Source: Isoetes taiwanensis (Eukaryota > Streptophyta > Lycopodiopsida > Isoetales > Isoetaceae). Taken from it: a DNA stretch of 64,000 bases. Positions 32,401-47,400 of the stretch are shown piece by piece (the stretch's first letter is position 1; each line of letters opens with the position of its first letter). Both the position numbers and the translations under genes were made by a program. The notes under the pieces were generated by a model. The model made no database searches. It was not told where the DNA came from and was given only the letters and a program-made list of their open reading frames with translations. The stretch covers positions 3,722,109 through 3,786,108 of the forward strand of contig JAJEKV010000004.1 of assembly GCA_021234155.1 (NCBI GenBank), given 5' to 3'.

Positions 32401-35400
32401 CACAGATGGCTTCATTGAATAAGTCTACACTTACCAGTACTAAAGTCATAGCCCTTATGCGATCATTTCAGCTTGAAGTCCTTCACAGTTTATTGCATTC
32501 CCTGTTACCAACTGATGAATAGCCTTCTGAATAAGCAAAGAGGAAACAGGCTGTTCTAGGCCGTGGATTGATGTTAATTTCATCTTGACTATTTGCTGAT
32601 TTTTAACATCTAGAAGAGAAGCTGCATAATCTGCCCATCCTTGAGTGGGCACGAGGATTTTTTTTCTTCCAAAAGTTGGCTGAAGCATTACTACTTGGCT
32701 GAGAGGAAGAGTAATTATTGCCTGCCTAATATAACGCACAGGTTGGTTTATCTATGTTACCGCCCATCTAAGATGGCAACTCATGCACTGTTTCTGCAAG
32801 AGCAATCCTTTGTTACATCACGCCCAACCTATGTGAGCAAGCAACCATACAAAATAACCAATGGAAGTGAACAAAAGAAAGGAACCATAATCTAAGATCA
32901 TCCAATAAGCAAGCGTACCTGTTCTTCTGCTAATGCACTCCGCAAAAGGGAGGCTTCCACGTCTCTCTTTTGTAATTTCATAGTGGTTGATAGATGCTGA
33001 AGAAAGAAAGCAAATTGATTAACAAGGTAATTTTAGGCATGCGATAACTATGCCTTTGTTAGATAACATGACACATCTTAGTTATGACACATTGTGTGCA
33101 TGGTGGTTCATACCTGTGCAGTGAAGAAAACCACTCTAGCTAGCGAAGGCAATAACTAAAGAAAGTGGAGGTAACTATGGTTTATATAGCCATGTCAGCA
33201 ATAGACGTGCAGATATGCAATATGCTGGACCAGTAAGCCCAGTCATTATAGCACATGGAATATAATAATATCCTAACTTCAACTGTGAACCATACCGATA
33301 TAAAAACTCCAAGAATAACTCCTATAATTCAGCAAAATCATCTCATGAAACTGCTCTAATAACAGTAATACCTGTATCCTATCCCTATCAGCACCATAAT
33401 ATAGCTTTTGAGGTAAAGGAAGATCTGGTTTGAGCGGCCCACTTGGTGAACAATTCATGTTTAAACAATTGCTGCATCACAAGACTGTCCTGTAATAGTT
33501 GAGAACATGTACCATACATATCGCCGCTACTAACCAGGTTTTGAACATTATAGTATCAATAATAAGCGGCACATGATTGAAAAAAAACATCAATGTTTGC
33601 ATGAACACCTATCCAAAGCAGTCATCTTATGTAAGAGCCAATGTATGAGAATAATCATTCTCGAAACTTGGAAATTGAGATCTTTCCTCCCAGCCATTCA
33701 AATATGACATCTCAAGATAATCTGTTCCATGAATATCCCCGATGCTGATTCTAATGCAATCTATGATGCTAAAGTCTGTTAAATAGATTTGGCATAAGGT
33801 CGCAGGAGACAGTCATAAAGAGACAAGCAAAGAACCTCGAACAGCTGCTCCATAATGCCTTATACTGTCCCTGCAGCTTGATCTTCTCCACCCAGCTATG
33901 ATCTAAAGAGCATCTGATACAAACTTTCATTGTGATCCTCACAAGGTCTGAAGTCTACAGGAAGATGGTGTAATTCAAGATCACATACTGCATTAAATCA
34001 ATATTCTCTTGGACAGTAGAAATTATGTCAGATTTCTCTATTAGCTGCTCTTTGCCCATACCTGCAGCCTCTCTCATGAAGGTCAGTAACTGGTAAAATA
34101 AAAAGAAAACAGCTTGTACTGCAGATTTTTTCAGCTGTGACCAACAAAAACTGACAAATCGGCACCAGATATTCGCCACCAAACACCAAGGTTCGATCCG
34201 ATCCAAGACAGATTATGCAACATCAGATCAAAACTGGCTAGATGACTGAAAAATTACAAAGGCATGATAATTCCATATCAAGTTCTTGAAAATCTTCCAG
34301 AAAAAATCTCTCAGTAGACAATTTTGATTATCTCTTCAATTTTATTAAGATCAGGCTTGTTGACAAGCCCATACCAGCTCAATACAGCTTGTGAGTTCAA
34401 AAATTGAGTGCTTAATCTAGCAAACTGACAAGACTCATCCAAGGTCATTTGCACTAATTTCTTTTTCTTTTTAGGTTAAGAATATGTATTAATATAAAAC
34501 TTACATTGGATATTTAAAATGGGATTGATAGAAAGAAATATCACAAAGTGGGTATTACTCATAAGTGTCAAGGCTTGTACTAATAAGGTGCTACTCCAGT
34601 CTTCCCTAACCCTGGTTTACTATAGGACTAACTGTCTTCTTCCAGGCTTAGATAGAGTTAGTAGCCAATTCCAAGCAGCAAGAGCTGAGGAGAGATCCCC
34701 ACTAAGAACGGAGATCCGCCATCCAACATCATGTGTTGCATTGACTAACAGATCGGCCACTCACTGGATCCTTGGCTGGTTCCTAATCCCCCGGAGTGCG
34801 TCCATGCTGCTGAAATGATCATGAATCGAGAAACGACCTCGGAATGCGAGCTTCCCTACTGCTTACTGCTGTGAGGCCAAAATGTGTCTGGCGCTGCTGC
34901 AATGCAAGCTTCTGAGGTTGGAATCCAAAAAGATCACCTTTAGGTTCCTGCCTCATTATGCCCATGTTTTTATGGGCCATGTGGCTCATATGGGGTATTG
35001 CCACGTGCAATATAGATTATATTCACATGTTGCATAACATGTGCAATATAATGGGTTGGTTGTGGTACAACCATTTACGGTCGCGATCGCCGTGTACATG
35101 TCGCCATGTACAAGTGACATGGCAATATAATATATGAATTTATTTATACCGTAATATTATGCTGGAACGTCACATTATATAGCAATGTCAACAGCAAGCA
35201 TGCGTAGTCATACCAAAATGAGAAATGTTGGTGTTGTGTGTGCATCTCATAAATCTGTTGGTCTCAAGTGGATTTAAAATTATTCTTCTTATAAAATCAT
35301 CTTTACTTCTTAGTATAATCAACTTATGACAGCCTTGATCAAACATCATTTTTAATGGAGAAATTGGATGAAGAAAAGAAGGTGACAATTGAGATGATTA

Positions 35401-38400
35401 CCGATGAATATGGCAAAATCGTCAAGTTGAAAGTTCCTACAGATATTTTGCCTTCTACTTCACTCGTGAGGTTTCCAGTACCATTGGCTACCCGAATGCC
35501 ATCTAAGACCACTGCCTCGGATATGACAAACAATCTTTCTGCCACCTGTTTCCACTTACTTGGTTAGCCTCGGTGAAAATAGGCTTCAGCGTATCTATTT
35601 CCTGAAAACGCAAGCTAGACAATAGGTACTTACAGCAGAAATGAAGGATGCAAGAACATCATTCCAGCTATCAACCCTATCATTAGACAAAACTGCTGCA
35701 AGGGTGAAGTTTGTTGCACAGCTTATTCCATCACCATCACATATATGGCATTCATCTAGATTTCCACTTTTACAACAAATGCCTTTTTCATCCCGGATAG
35801 TGCCACAACATTGAGAATTTATGTCAACAAATCTGCAAAGAAAATCGAAATAAGATCGCATTGCCCTGACAAAATTACATCATATAAGTGATACAAAATG
35901 AGAGAGGCACTGTTAAGTTAAAAATCAAGATGGGACAATACCAAGAAGACTTGTCCAAGACCATAAAAGTAATTTATAGAAACCAACTAAAGGTTTTGTA
36001 TGACCTTTTATGAGCTATGTCAATGTGGCATAAAGTCAGCTACTCACTTACATAAAATACTTCAACATATAGATTTTTATACATGTGAAAGTGAACCCTG
36101 TTTAATACTGAGGACTATATATGAATGGGCCTAGATCGCACACTCTTTACAAAACATTTGTGTCAATTGTAGCTACATTTTCTTGGGCGTATTCCTAATT
36201 ATCTACTTTTTTTGCTACTTTATAAGGACAATTCCCCAATGCAATTACTGCTCAAGCAATGGTAATGGAAAAAAACTTTTTGTGTGGTTCTTCTTATCTG
36301 GACTATGCCTCCTTGATTCATTTACTGTCTCATACAAGTTTCTCACTCCCAAGCTGATAGGATGTTTTTTCATCAATAATATGCTGTCTGACTTCATCAT
36401 TGCAGTAGATTTTGCCAAGCGATCCTTTTGGTCCCATTCTTTCTGTTCATTACTTATCACTTCTCCGCATAGATGCTTTAGGCGCCTTTTCAGATCGCCT
36501 CCTGAATGGACCTTCATCAAAAATGGGATTATGTGCTTCCTCAATTCTTCCTCAATATCGTTGTAAGAGGTTCCTGATTCAGGCCCGTAAAGTTCAGCAT
36601 TCATACAGTACTCCCATAGACCTTTCACCACAAGCACGGGCTCCATCAAATTCTTCCAGGAATTATAATTCTTGCCATTAAGAATGTACCTGTCTTGAAG
36701 AAGGATCTTCTCCAATAACTTCTCCATGATTCACAACCTATTCTTTCAACAAGTTCTGAATTTGCCACAGATGTTTCTGACAAACCAAACAAAGGGTAGG
36801 CAATTAAACAGATTTGCCTTAAACGAGCCAAAGAAGGCTGGGTAGGCAATTTCTATGAAACGCCACAATTGAGGAATTTATTGTGACGAATTTGCATGCT
36901 GATATCCAGCGGAGGCCCAGGAATCAAGTATGCTCCGATACCACTTGTGGAGAAGAGGAGAAGAGACATCAGATATGAAGCACTGACCAAAAGATTATTG
37001 TCTTATTCAAAACGTTCAAAGCACAAAATCCATCTCTACAGGAGCATATATAAAAAGTTTATGCAACCCAAAACCACACGTCAACTACTACAATACAATT
37101 ATCATAGCTTGACTACAGGCTTTTAACTTTATACTATCTTCCTAGGGCATAGCATGAAGCTTGTGTTGCTTTTCCTTTGGTGGCTGTAATCGTTTCATGG
37201 ACTTCCAAAAAAATGCATCCAGGTCACTTGGATCTTGCTGCAAGTAAGTGGATCTTAGTCTTTAAGTTGAATTGTAGTGATGAACTATCACATCTATCAC
37301 TTATGCATCAAAATACAACCTTTTTCCTCCATTTCAGCAATTACATGTGGTTGCCTGCATTAAGTTTCATGGAGGAGCTTTGGCAGCTTCTTGTTGATGT
37401 CATATCTGGATATTCCGCCATGCAATTACATATTCACTTGAAGGAGAGGTTGCTACCAATGACGTCGTCTACTGACTATCATCATTATCATATATTAGGG
37501 TACTTCCCTTTAATAAACATGGACACTACCCAAGCCTGTTCCGTCCTCCACTCTAATACCATATTCAGAAACAAAGACCGAATGGCTGGGTATCAAGGCC
37601 AGGAGTTTTCTGCTTGCAGGCAACTTGTTTCAATTGGCATAGGCCAATTATCCCAATATTTGTATCCTGTAAAATCATTTTGCCATAGCTGCATTTTTCT
37701 TGTTTCAGGCAAAGAAACAGTAAGGTTTTAATTTCGATATTCCAATTTATACCTGATTATGTACATTTAGCCATATGCATATCTTTATTATAAATATAAA
37801 TATATATTTTCAATGACATAAAATTATGTTCAGATGATAATGTCCAAAGGAAATAACTTTGAATCCACAAGGTCGTTTCCTTACTTGTTTGTTCCATCGC
37901 AAATACCGCAAGCATCAATATTCCCACTGTTGCAGCACCATCCATTCTGCAATATATAGCATAGAACAAATACAATATTCTTGGGCCCAAGGATGTATTA
38001 CACGAAAAAAAATGCTATAATTTTTCCATGCAAAGACAAAAAGAAATTATTGAGGTCTCCCCGCGAATTTATTGAATTCTCCAGGTGGATCAGAAAGAGG
38101 TCAATTATATCAGAATATGCTATATAATACCTGGGGGTGGAACAATATGGTTGCAGGACCTGAAGAAGAAGCAAAATGCTTGAGAAGCTACTCAACCAGA
38201 CCTTAGATACTCTAGAGGAAGCAACAAAGTTGCAACAACATGCATTCATGTGCTCAGCACGAGAAATAAGCACTAATGACCTGTTTTAGCAATTTTTAAA
38301 TGGATCCATCTAAATTGGTAGGAGCAAGATGATGAAGCTGTAGCCAATAAGAAAGAAGGTGCAGAGGACATTAAAAAATGAATAATATAGTGATGATATT

Positions 38401-41400
38401 TTCTCTATGTCGTGTCTCCTCCCCTCATCCCAATTCTTGTATTTCCTAACATGAGATGGACACCCCCGAGTTGCTTCCCAGAACACCTTCCCTCATCCCA
38501 ATTCTTGCATTTCCTAACATGAGATGGGCACCACCTGAGTTGCTGCCCAGAATTCCAAATCCAACGACCCGATCATCTTTCTCTGACTACTACTACAAGA
38601 AGATGATACCATATAAATTTTAGCAGAGTGAGAACCACAGCAATTCTGGTTCAGATTCACAGCAGTGTACGTGTGCAATGACCAAGTTGCCGATCAGGAA
38701 GGTAGCCAGCAAGGTATTTAAAACAGCACCAAGCTATTCAAAACAGCAATTGACTGCAAATGGATGTATTACCGTTTGGCTCGCCTTTAGCCCAGCCTCG
38801 AATCACCCTTATCCAAGATGCCTATGACTAGTTCCTGATTAAGCCTTAACTAAGAGAATAGACAACTCAATATAATAGAAACAAGGACAAAAATGAAAGA
38901 ATGAAGTATGAAGACTCTACATATTTACATGTCAATCTGTGTATACATTAACTGACTGAACATTCCGACCACACTTAGCTTCTTTACTACTCACACACAA
39001 ATTGATTTGCTTTAAATTTCGTGAAAAGAAATATAAAAGAGAAGGGATATGAAAGAGAGCACTGCTAGAAGAAGAAGATACCACGTCAATTTTAGCAGTC
39101 GGAGAAATACAGCATTTCTGTTTCAGATCCACAGCAGCGTGTGGGCAGCAACCAACTTGCCCATCAGGAAGGAAGCCGGAAGGCCTTCCTTGACAGGCTA
39201 TTGGTCTTTCACAGTAAGTTCCTTCCCATCCAATTGAGCAAGAACATTTGCCTTCCTATGAAGGGGAACATGCTACATTAGATAAAATATTTAGTACTAA
39301 AATGAAAACGTCATCAATAAAGTGGAGAGAATACCAAACATCTGCCATGTCCCTTGCATCCATTTTGCTCACAGCTAAGATGATGCATGTCTAAGCCTGT
39401 ACAACTGGTACTGTTTTCAGGTTTCATGGCAATATTGCACAGTGAGTCATCACTTAATCCGCTTCCAAGTCCATCTATACACTTCAGATGAAAATACCAT
39501 ACCCATTAATTAGAAACCTGGAGACAATTACTTCAGACAATTCCTACAAAATATTCCACATTTAGCATGCCATATTTGGTGGAATTCTACTAAACTTTGT
39601 CCTCATTGAGCAATAAGATACTCAATCAGCAGCTGCAGCAGCTTACAGTTCCTTAATACCGAAATGAACCCCTACAATGATACGGAGCAAGCACAGGAGA
39701 GCGGTCCATGGCAAAGGGTTATAGAAATATGGCAAAAGTATAGCAAATAGGGTTGAGGCACTACCATTAGGATGATTATTAGTTGGGATCGAGCTCAAGG
39801 AAAGGCCATAGATAATATCCCATATGATAAGTCAAGTATTCTAATTAAAGGCAAGTAGATATTTTAATATAAAAGGCAAGTGGCTGCTAAAAAAGGCAAA
39901 AGTCGTGGAGAGATCTATAAGTAGAAGCTAAACTTCAATTGAATATATCTTCGCAACTAGAGCTCCGCGGCGATTTTTATTTCATTAGAATCGATTTTTA
40001 TTTCATTAGAATCGACTCTGAGTCCAGTTTCCGAATTGAAGTGGCACATCCCGTAATTCCTCTATATAAGAGAGTAATGGCCAAAAACGTGAGAAGGGGT
40101 CACAGATTTCTGCTACAACGACATTACAGATTTGCAATCGCTTTCCTATTTGTGGCTACTTGGAGTAGCGAGATTACCCTGGAAGGCCAGTAAGCCAGAA
40201 GCCAGAGCTGTATTTGCCATAGCGCTTGTGTTTTGCCATAACCCAGTGGATCCGTGGCAAAACCCAGTGGATCCAGTTGGGTGGTTAATTTGCTCCGATA
40301 TTCTTTGTATCTGAAAGACTATCTCTTTCTTGATTTTGTTCATCAGTTGTGACGGCGTTGTGATGCTGATGACGACATTGTGATGCTGTGAATTCAAGCT
40401 GATCTTGTTTATCCACTAAAAGTTTATTTCAAGACCATATAATTATCCCAAATACTATGAATCGTACCATACAACACTACAGCATTTGCTTATAGAGCCA
40501 TACGTACAACATTCCAAGACAGCAAATTCAGGATATGTAATACTTCTGTGCATGCCAAGATTACAGGACCCTATAATTGTTTTGCCAACCTTGGAGCATC
40601 CAGCTGCCGCAATGGGACTAGAGCATATTGACTTGCTTTCGCACTTCAACAAGTGCAACATTTTTTTGGGCAATTATCATGCTATTGATAGAAGCCTTCT
40701 TCAAATATGGTCAGATTGATGTTCTCGCTGAGTAGGACATTCGCAATATCCTGCGGCGATATTAGGTCCTCTTTAAATGGGCTTTAGAGATATGCACATA
40801 ACTAAATATTAGCAGTTCATAGAGCATCTTAGCAATTCACACAATTGAGAGTACGTATTAGCAACTTTGAAGATGCTCACTTTGATTTCCCGTGACGTAA
40901 AAGGATTGTCCAAAGTACATGGCTCCCATTTCCCAACATGCCATGAATATGTCTGACATGGCTGCAATGGAGAAAAAAGTTGTGATCAAAGTTTAGCAAC
41001 AATTTCTCTTTCTTTTCGGGCAACTAACTTAACGAACTGAGCTTGTTTTTTTTTGGCTTCTACAAGGAAGAAGATTATGGTCGACCTGTGAGTTGCATAT
41101 CTTCTCTGTTGTAGGATACGAGGCTGAACAGAAACTGTCATCTACATATGTCCCATTTGATAGGCATACAATATCCCTATATGCTCTTCCTTCACCACAA
41201 GGTTTGTTGCAATAACTCCATTCGGAAGCCTCCCAATATGGATCCGTACAAGGTTGGGTATTGCAATTCTGCTCGACAGCCAGCAATGTTTTTGCAGAGC
41301 ACCTATCTTCTTTTCCAATGTGTCCTAAGTTGTTCATACAAAAGACCTCCCTGTGCAATAAAACATCGTCAAATTATTGCTTTTAACATAAGGAGATATT

Positions 41401-44400
41401 GAAAGTCATGTGTACCTGGTTTGCACACCAGCCCCACAAGGTTGGCTGCATTCACTCCATGGTCCATAATAATAATCAAAGGTAACACATGATACCATGT
41501 TACAGGCCTGCAAATTTGAAGAACAAAATCAAGATGTAAGTTTGAAAACAAGCATCTTTAAAGTGATGTGACATTTTTTTATCGTCAAAAGTTTGCGGCC
41601 AAAGAGGGGAGATAATAGATATTTTTCATGTATGAAATTGAAATCTAATCTTAAAGATAGATGAATAGCTAAGATAGCTCATATAAAGGTATAAAAGCTA
41701 CTTGTGAATAGTCAGGTATGTTTTGCGTTGATGATTCTCGTAGACAAGCCTCTCTAGTCATCTCACTTCATCAGCTATTCATGATACCAACACGGTATTG
41801 ACCATTATAGTTTCTTAGATGAAACGAGGGAGAGATTTCGTCTGCTTAGATCTTAATTGTTATGCTGGCACAAAATTAGCAGAAAACTATAAAACCAAAA
41901 TCAAACTCAATTGCAATTTCATGCTTTGTATGGAATCAAACCCGATGTTTCTAATTTACGTGTGTTTGGATGTCTTGGTTATGCATCTATTCCTCGAGAA
42001 GTACTTCAAAAGAATGGCAAACTATCTGATCGATCCACTAAAATAATTTTTATTGGATGTCCAACTCACATGAAGGGATGGCGATGTTATGACCTGTTAT
42101 AGAAACAGTTTTTGTATCTAGAAGCATACAATTTGTGGAAGACGTGGTGTACTCCATGGGATTTCATCGGCTGCCACTACCAAACTATGATACCATGATC
42201 AGAAATTTGTTTCAAATTGGTACATCTTCTCTATCACTTAGTTCTGGTTCTATTTCTCATGTACCTGTGCTTGTACCTGCTTTGCCTGTCAACGAGTCCT
42301 CAAGTTTTCAAACTAATTCTAGTTCTAGTTCTCAACCTATTCCATCTGATCCATGTTCCTCTGTTCATCAAGTTGAACCATCCGCTTGTCCTTCTCTTTC
42401 TTCTCCTATGCAGTCCTCTTCCTCAGTTGATTCTGCAAGCCTTTATCATCCTTTTCATCCACTTGATCTATTAGAACCAGTCAAATCTCACTCATTATCC
42501 CCTTTACCTATACATCTTCAGAAACAGGTGGAAGACATTCCTTTTACAGATTTATCGTTGGGGGACTCTTGTGATCAAAGCCAACACTCTTTAACTCCTA
42601 TATCTGCACAAAATCTTCCACCACGAAGGTCAGCCAGACTTGCTGCTTTACCATCAGTTGATTACTGTAATGCCGCTCTTATGATCACAGTTCTGAAAGA
42701 GACTGAACCCACTACATATACCCAAGCAGCAAAGCATTCACATTGGTTGACAGCCATGCAAGAGGAATTGTCTATGCTTGCCAAGCAAGGGACTTGGGAA
42801 CTTGTACCTAAACCAGCGAATAAAAACATTATTGGAGCCAAATGGATTTTTAGAACTAAGTACCATTCTGATGGATCTTTGTCTAAGCATAAAGCCAGGC
42901 TGGTTGCCAAAGGATACACTCAGCAAGAAGGATTCGATTTTCATGAGGTATTTGCCCCTGTAGTGAGATTGGATACGCTGCGAGCTGTCATTGCCTTGGC
43001 AGCCCATAAACATTGGTCTTTGCATCAATTAGACTTCAAGTCGGCTTTTCCCAATGGCGATCTTGAAGAGGAATTATACATGCAACAGCCGCCAGGTTTT
43101 CGTGATAAAAAATATCCTGATTATGTATGTAGACTCAAGAAGAGTCTCTATGGTTTGACACAAGCACCACGATGTTGGCACCAGAAAATTAATGCTTTTC
43201 TTCTTGAAATGGGATATCAGAGATCAAGAGCAGATCCAAACCTATATTTCAAAACAGAGAATGGTATGATTTCCGTCCTGCTTTTGTATGTGGACGATAC
43301 TATTGTGACTGGCAATGCTATTCAGCTTATTCAGCAAACAAAGGATTGGCTTAAGCATAACTTTGAGCTTACAGATCTGGGGCTTATGCATTATTGTTTG
43401 GGGATTGAAGTTCGGCAAACTAAGCCTGCACTTATATTTTGTGATAACAGTGGCGCAGTGTCACATGTCAAGTGTTATCAATGGCGCTTACAGATAAACA
43501 CCTTGACATTAAACTATGTGTTATAAGGGAACAAATTGATAATGGTATGCTTACATTATCCTATTGTTCTACCTCAGATCAAGCAGCATATGGCTTCACT
43601 AAACAACTTGCTGGTCGCCAGTTTACTCATATGAAACAGATTCTGCATATTATTCCTGCTATTGTGACTTAAGGGGAATAATGTGCTGTGGTGTCTGATA
43701 TTGCTCCTTGAGCTCGGGGAGATAGTGTTCTTTTTCATCTGTCAGCCCAGTTGTTTCTGTTGTTTTTTGTTTTTCTTCTACAGACCTGCTAGTCATCGGG
43801 TGGGATGTTGGAATATTCCATATTCCACTCATGTGCATGCGCATGCATACTATGATACTCACATGCACGTGCATGCATGCACAATTTGATGACTAAATAT
43901 GCTGACGCCACATTGTTGCTGACCTGGATATATAACAGAGTCACGCACCACCTTAGACACACTTTTTAGGCAGTTCACTCTAGAGCCGGAAAGGCCGGCG
44001 CTTACTTTGTACACTTTGCTTTCTATCTTCATATAAAGACTACTGGAGTTCTTCAATAAACTGGTCAACCCTTGTATGTTGCTAGTGCCAATACTGGTCG
44101 CAGAGTAACTAGCCTGACAATTGGAGCAAATAATTCTTTGTACACAAAACGTTCTTCATCAGTATATCCTTTTGCTATCAGCCTTGCTTTATGCTCGAAA
44201 ACAGTACCATCTGAATTATACTTTGTTCTAAACACCCATTTAGCTCAAATAATATTTTCACCAACTTCCAAGTTTGCCATTTCTGAAGCATTCATAGCTG
44301 TGACCCATATGGAAAATTAGCTGCTTGAGAGTGGTAGGTTCAACATCAGTAGCCACTAATGCGTAGTTACAAGAGTAACCCACTGGTGGAAGATGAGAAA

Positions 44401-47400
44401 TCCTTTCTGACCAGCTTGGTAAACATGATTGACCACCGTTTTGGCTTTGAATTGGAGAAGAAAGAATCGTAGGAGAAGAACTAGAATCTTTAGATAACAA
44501 AACAGGATTATCATTAAAACCTGTCAATGAAAGAGTAAGAGTAGAAGGAGATGAAACAGGTGTCTTACAATCCAATGGAACAAAAGCTTTATAGGGATCA
44601 GCAACTTGAGAGGAATCAGTTGAGGAAGAACAGCTGGAATTAGGAATCAGAAAAAGGTATAACAGAGGCTGGAACAGAAGATGAAAACTTTGATGAAAAG
44701 TAGGTACAACAACACAATCAAAATTGTCAAAATTGCAGATGTCTTTAGTAGCATAGTCTGTTTGATTAGGCTGATGAGACTCACTAGAATAAACTGCTTC
44801 TCCAAAAATGTTACTCCTCAAAAGAAAAAGTTGCTTGGTTACTGGATTATAACATCCCGAAGGCTGAAAAAACTTACTAGAATAAACTGCTTCTCCAAAA
44901 ATGCAATACTCCTCAAAAGAAAAAGTTGCTTGGTTACTGGATTATAACATCCCCATGCCATCATGTTAGTTTCGAAGCCTCTATAAATGACTTTGCATAC
45001 TCGTCAGAAACCAAGGATCAAGTAGGAGCCCAGTTGGAAATATATGTAGTCGCATATATCTACCATGCTTTAAAAGGATTTCCCTGCGCATAGTCGCATA
45101 AGCAACATAAGACTCTAAAGTGTGAAACATCAGGCTGAACATCATAAACAGCCCCAGAAGGAGTTTTAGAAGGCAAAAAATAACATTAGTCGGAGTAGAG
45201 TAGATATGATTTTACTTCTTTCCACCCATCAGCTCCTGGAGCTGGTGTGAGCCAAGTAAATTTATACTTGGTCATAAGCTTTTGGAAGACGAAATCAAGC
45301 TTAGGGGAAGTTCTCCAGGGACTACCAGTTATCGACCGGTCTTGAATCATATCTCCGACATGCGCCCCAAACGGCTTTGCCCTACCACAGATGCGGCATC
45401 GGCTCGAGGTGGAGGGACAGAGGTAACGCCCGGGACTCCGCCAGCTGAAACCAGGTCAGTATACGTGGGAGCTCTGAGAGCTTCCAGGTATATTGGCACG
45501 GCCTCATCGAGGAACTGCACCACCGGCACGAAGCCGGGTTCCTCATTTGCGAGCGATTGGGCAGCCATTGCTGACACCGGTCACTGCCAGACTCGCCACC
45601 TGCAAGTAACACCGCACCCCTGATGGACATGGGCCTTCCCACTACAGCTGAGTTGTGTTCATCCTCAGCATGTAGAGCACTCCTGGTAACAAGTGCATTT
45701 TGAGTTAGTTTATTCCTTCCAATTGTATGAGCCAAGGACTGAGTAGGAGCCCAGTTAGAAATATACGCAACAGTCAACACTGCCTCAGCCCAAAACGTTG
45801 GGGACAATCCCTTATGCTTCAACATGCTTCATGTTTTTTCTTCTGAAACTTGAAGCTGTGTGATGGTGTCTTATTTCCATAGACTCAAGTCTTTGGCTAC
45901 TAAACAAGAAGGCAGTCTGTTCAAGGAAAAAGATAGCTCTTTTTCTCGCACATGCAAACTGTTCAACAAAATGGGTTTTTCGGAAAAAAAATCGTTGTAG
46001 ATCAAGAAGCAATCTATGCTTGGTACAATTGACATGAAATAATTAGAAGATGCCAATCTGAATTTCACTCAGCAAGAAGTTACTCAGGTAATGAGGTATG
46101 TTAATGTTTAAACTACATATTCTAAAGAAAGAAAGATTATATTAACGTCTACGAAAGACCGCTTGGGTCTATGAGACCAAATATACATCAATCATGTCCA
46201 GCTAGGGGCGCATTTGCAGCCACCTAGAGATATTGCATAAAAAAGGAAAAAGAAAACTAAAACAATGAGATTAAGAAACTTTTGTCTTCTTGGCCACGGG
46301 CTCAAAGTATAAAGTAATGTCGGACTTGTTTTCTCTTTTGAAGGACTGCTTATGTTTATCCTTTACCGTCCGCTTTCTTCTTCTCGACACTTTCATGGTT
46401 ACTCCTTTTGAGATTGGATGAGATGGTCCGGGGAGAGAACCTGCCTTCCGTTTATTATCATTATCACCTCCAATGAGAAAGAAAGTGATCAGTCTTTGCG
46501 TAGGATCGTTTTCATGTCCTGCTCTTCCCCCAGCTTGCTCCTTTAATAGATTTCTTCTATGCACTGTCATTTGGTGAAGAAAAAGAGCTATACATTTCTG
46601 ATCCTCATAGGCGATCAGTTTGGAGAGGGAGGTAGGTTCCCGAAATAGGCAATGGAATCTGCCCCGTATTTCATAATAGACTGGACATGTGAAGATCCGA
46701 TGATCATGGTGTTTTTACCTCTCTAAGTTAAGCAGAAAGAAATCTAAAATATTTTTTGACGATGGAATCCAAGAAGATTGCAGAACCCCAGGTCAAAGAT
46801 TGAAAATACATCTCGAATGACTCATTCACCAAGATCTAAACTTTCTGTATGATTTACATTTTTGGTCCTTGCAGGTTATTGCCTATCCACAAACCTAACC
46901 TCTATTTTGGAACCTTCGGTTGTTTAATCTCCAGATGTAATCATACACTCAGCCACCAGAACTTCTTGAAAGTACATGGTGCTGAACCAGCTCGGGTCTA
47001 TAAAATTGCCTTATAAATGTAATTGATATTGAGGTTTAATGATAACTGAATAAGCATTAGTCATACAGAAAATAGAGGACGATACAAGGGAGAAAAATAA
47101 TATCTATTATCCAAATGAAAACACTTCTTAACAAAATTCCAACACCGATCTACTAAAGGCACAATGGCATTGCAAGCACGAAACCCTACCTAAGGGTGTT
47201 CCTGATACCAGTGGCAAAAATCGTGCATAAACCAAACAAATCAGAAAACATCGGAGTTTAAAAGATAGTATAAAGAACACAAATTCACGTCCTTTATTTG
47301 ATGGGAAGTGGCATGCAGGTATGACCATGTCCGAGAAAAAAAATCAGTATAAGAATCAATATTATCATACCATTTTAAGACAGCCCAAGAAAGAAACAAA

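Noticed and set aside
34519-34818. 99-codon plus-strand frame.
   Set aside because: No domain; it lies in GC-richer repeat sequence ending with an LTR-like terminus on the other strand.
37177-37731. 184-codon plus-strand open frame.
   Set aside because: No recognisable domain, His- and Leu-rich, and it lies in what is probably an LTR on the other strand.
43831-43879. Alternating purine-pyrimidine run (gcatgcgcatgcat, cacgtgcatgcatgc) as a regulatory site.
   Set aside because: It lies inside an LTR; without transcription data there is no basis to assign a function.
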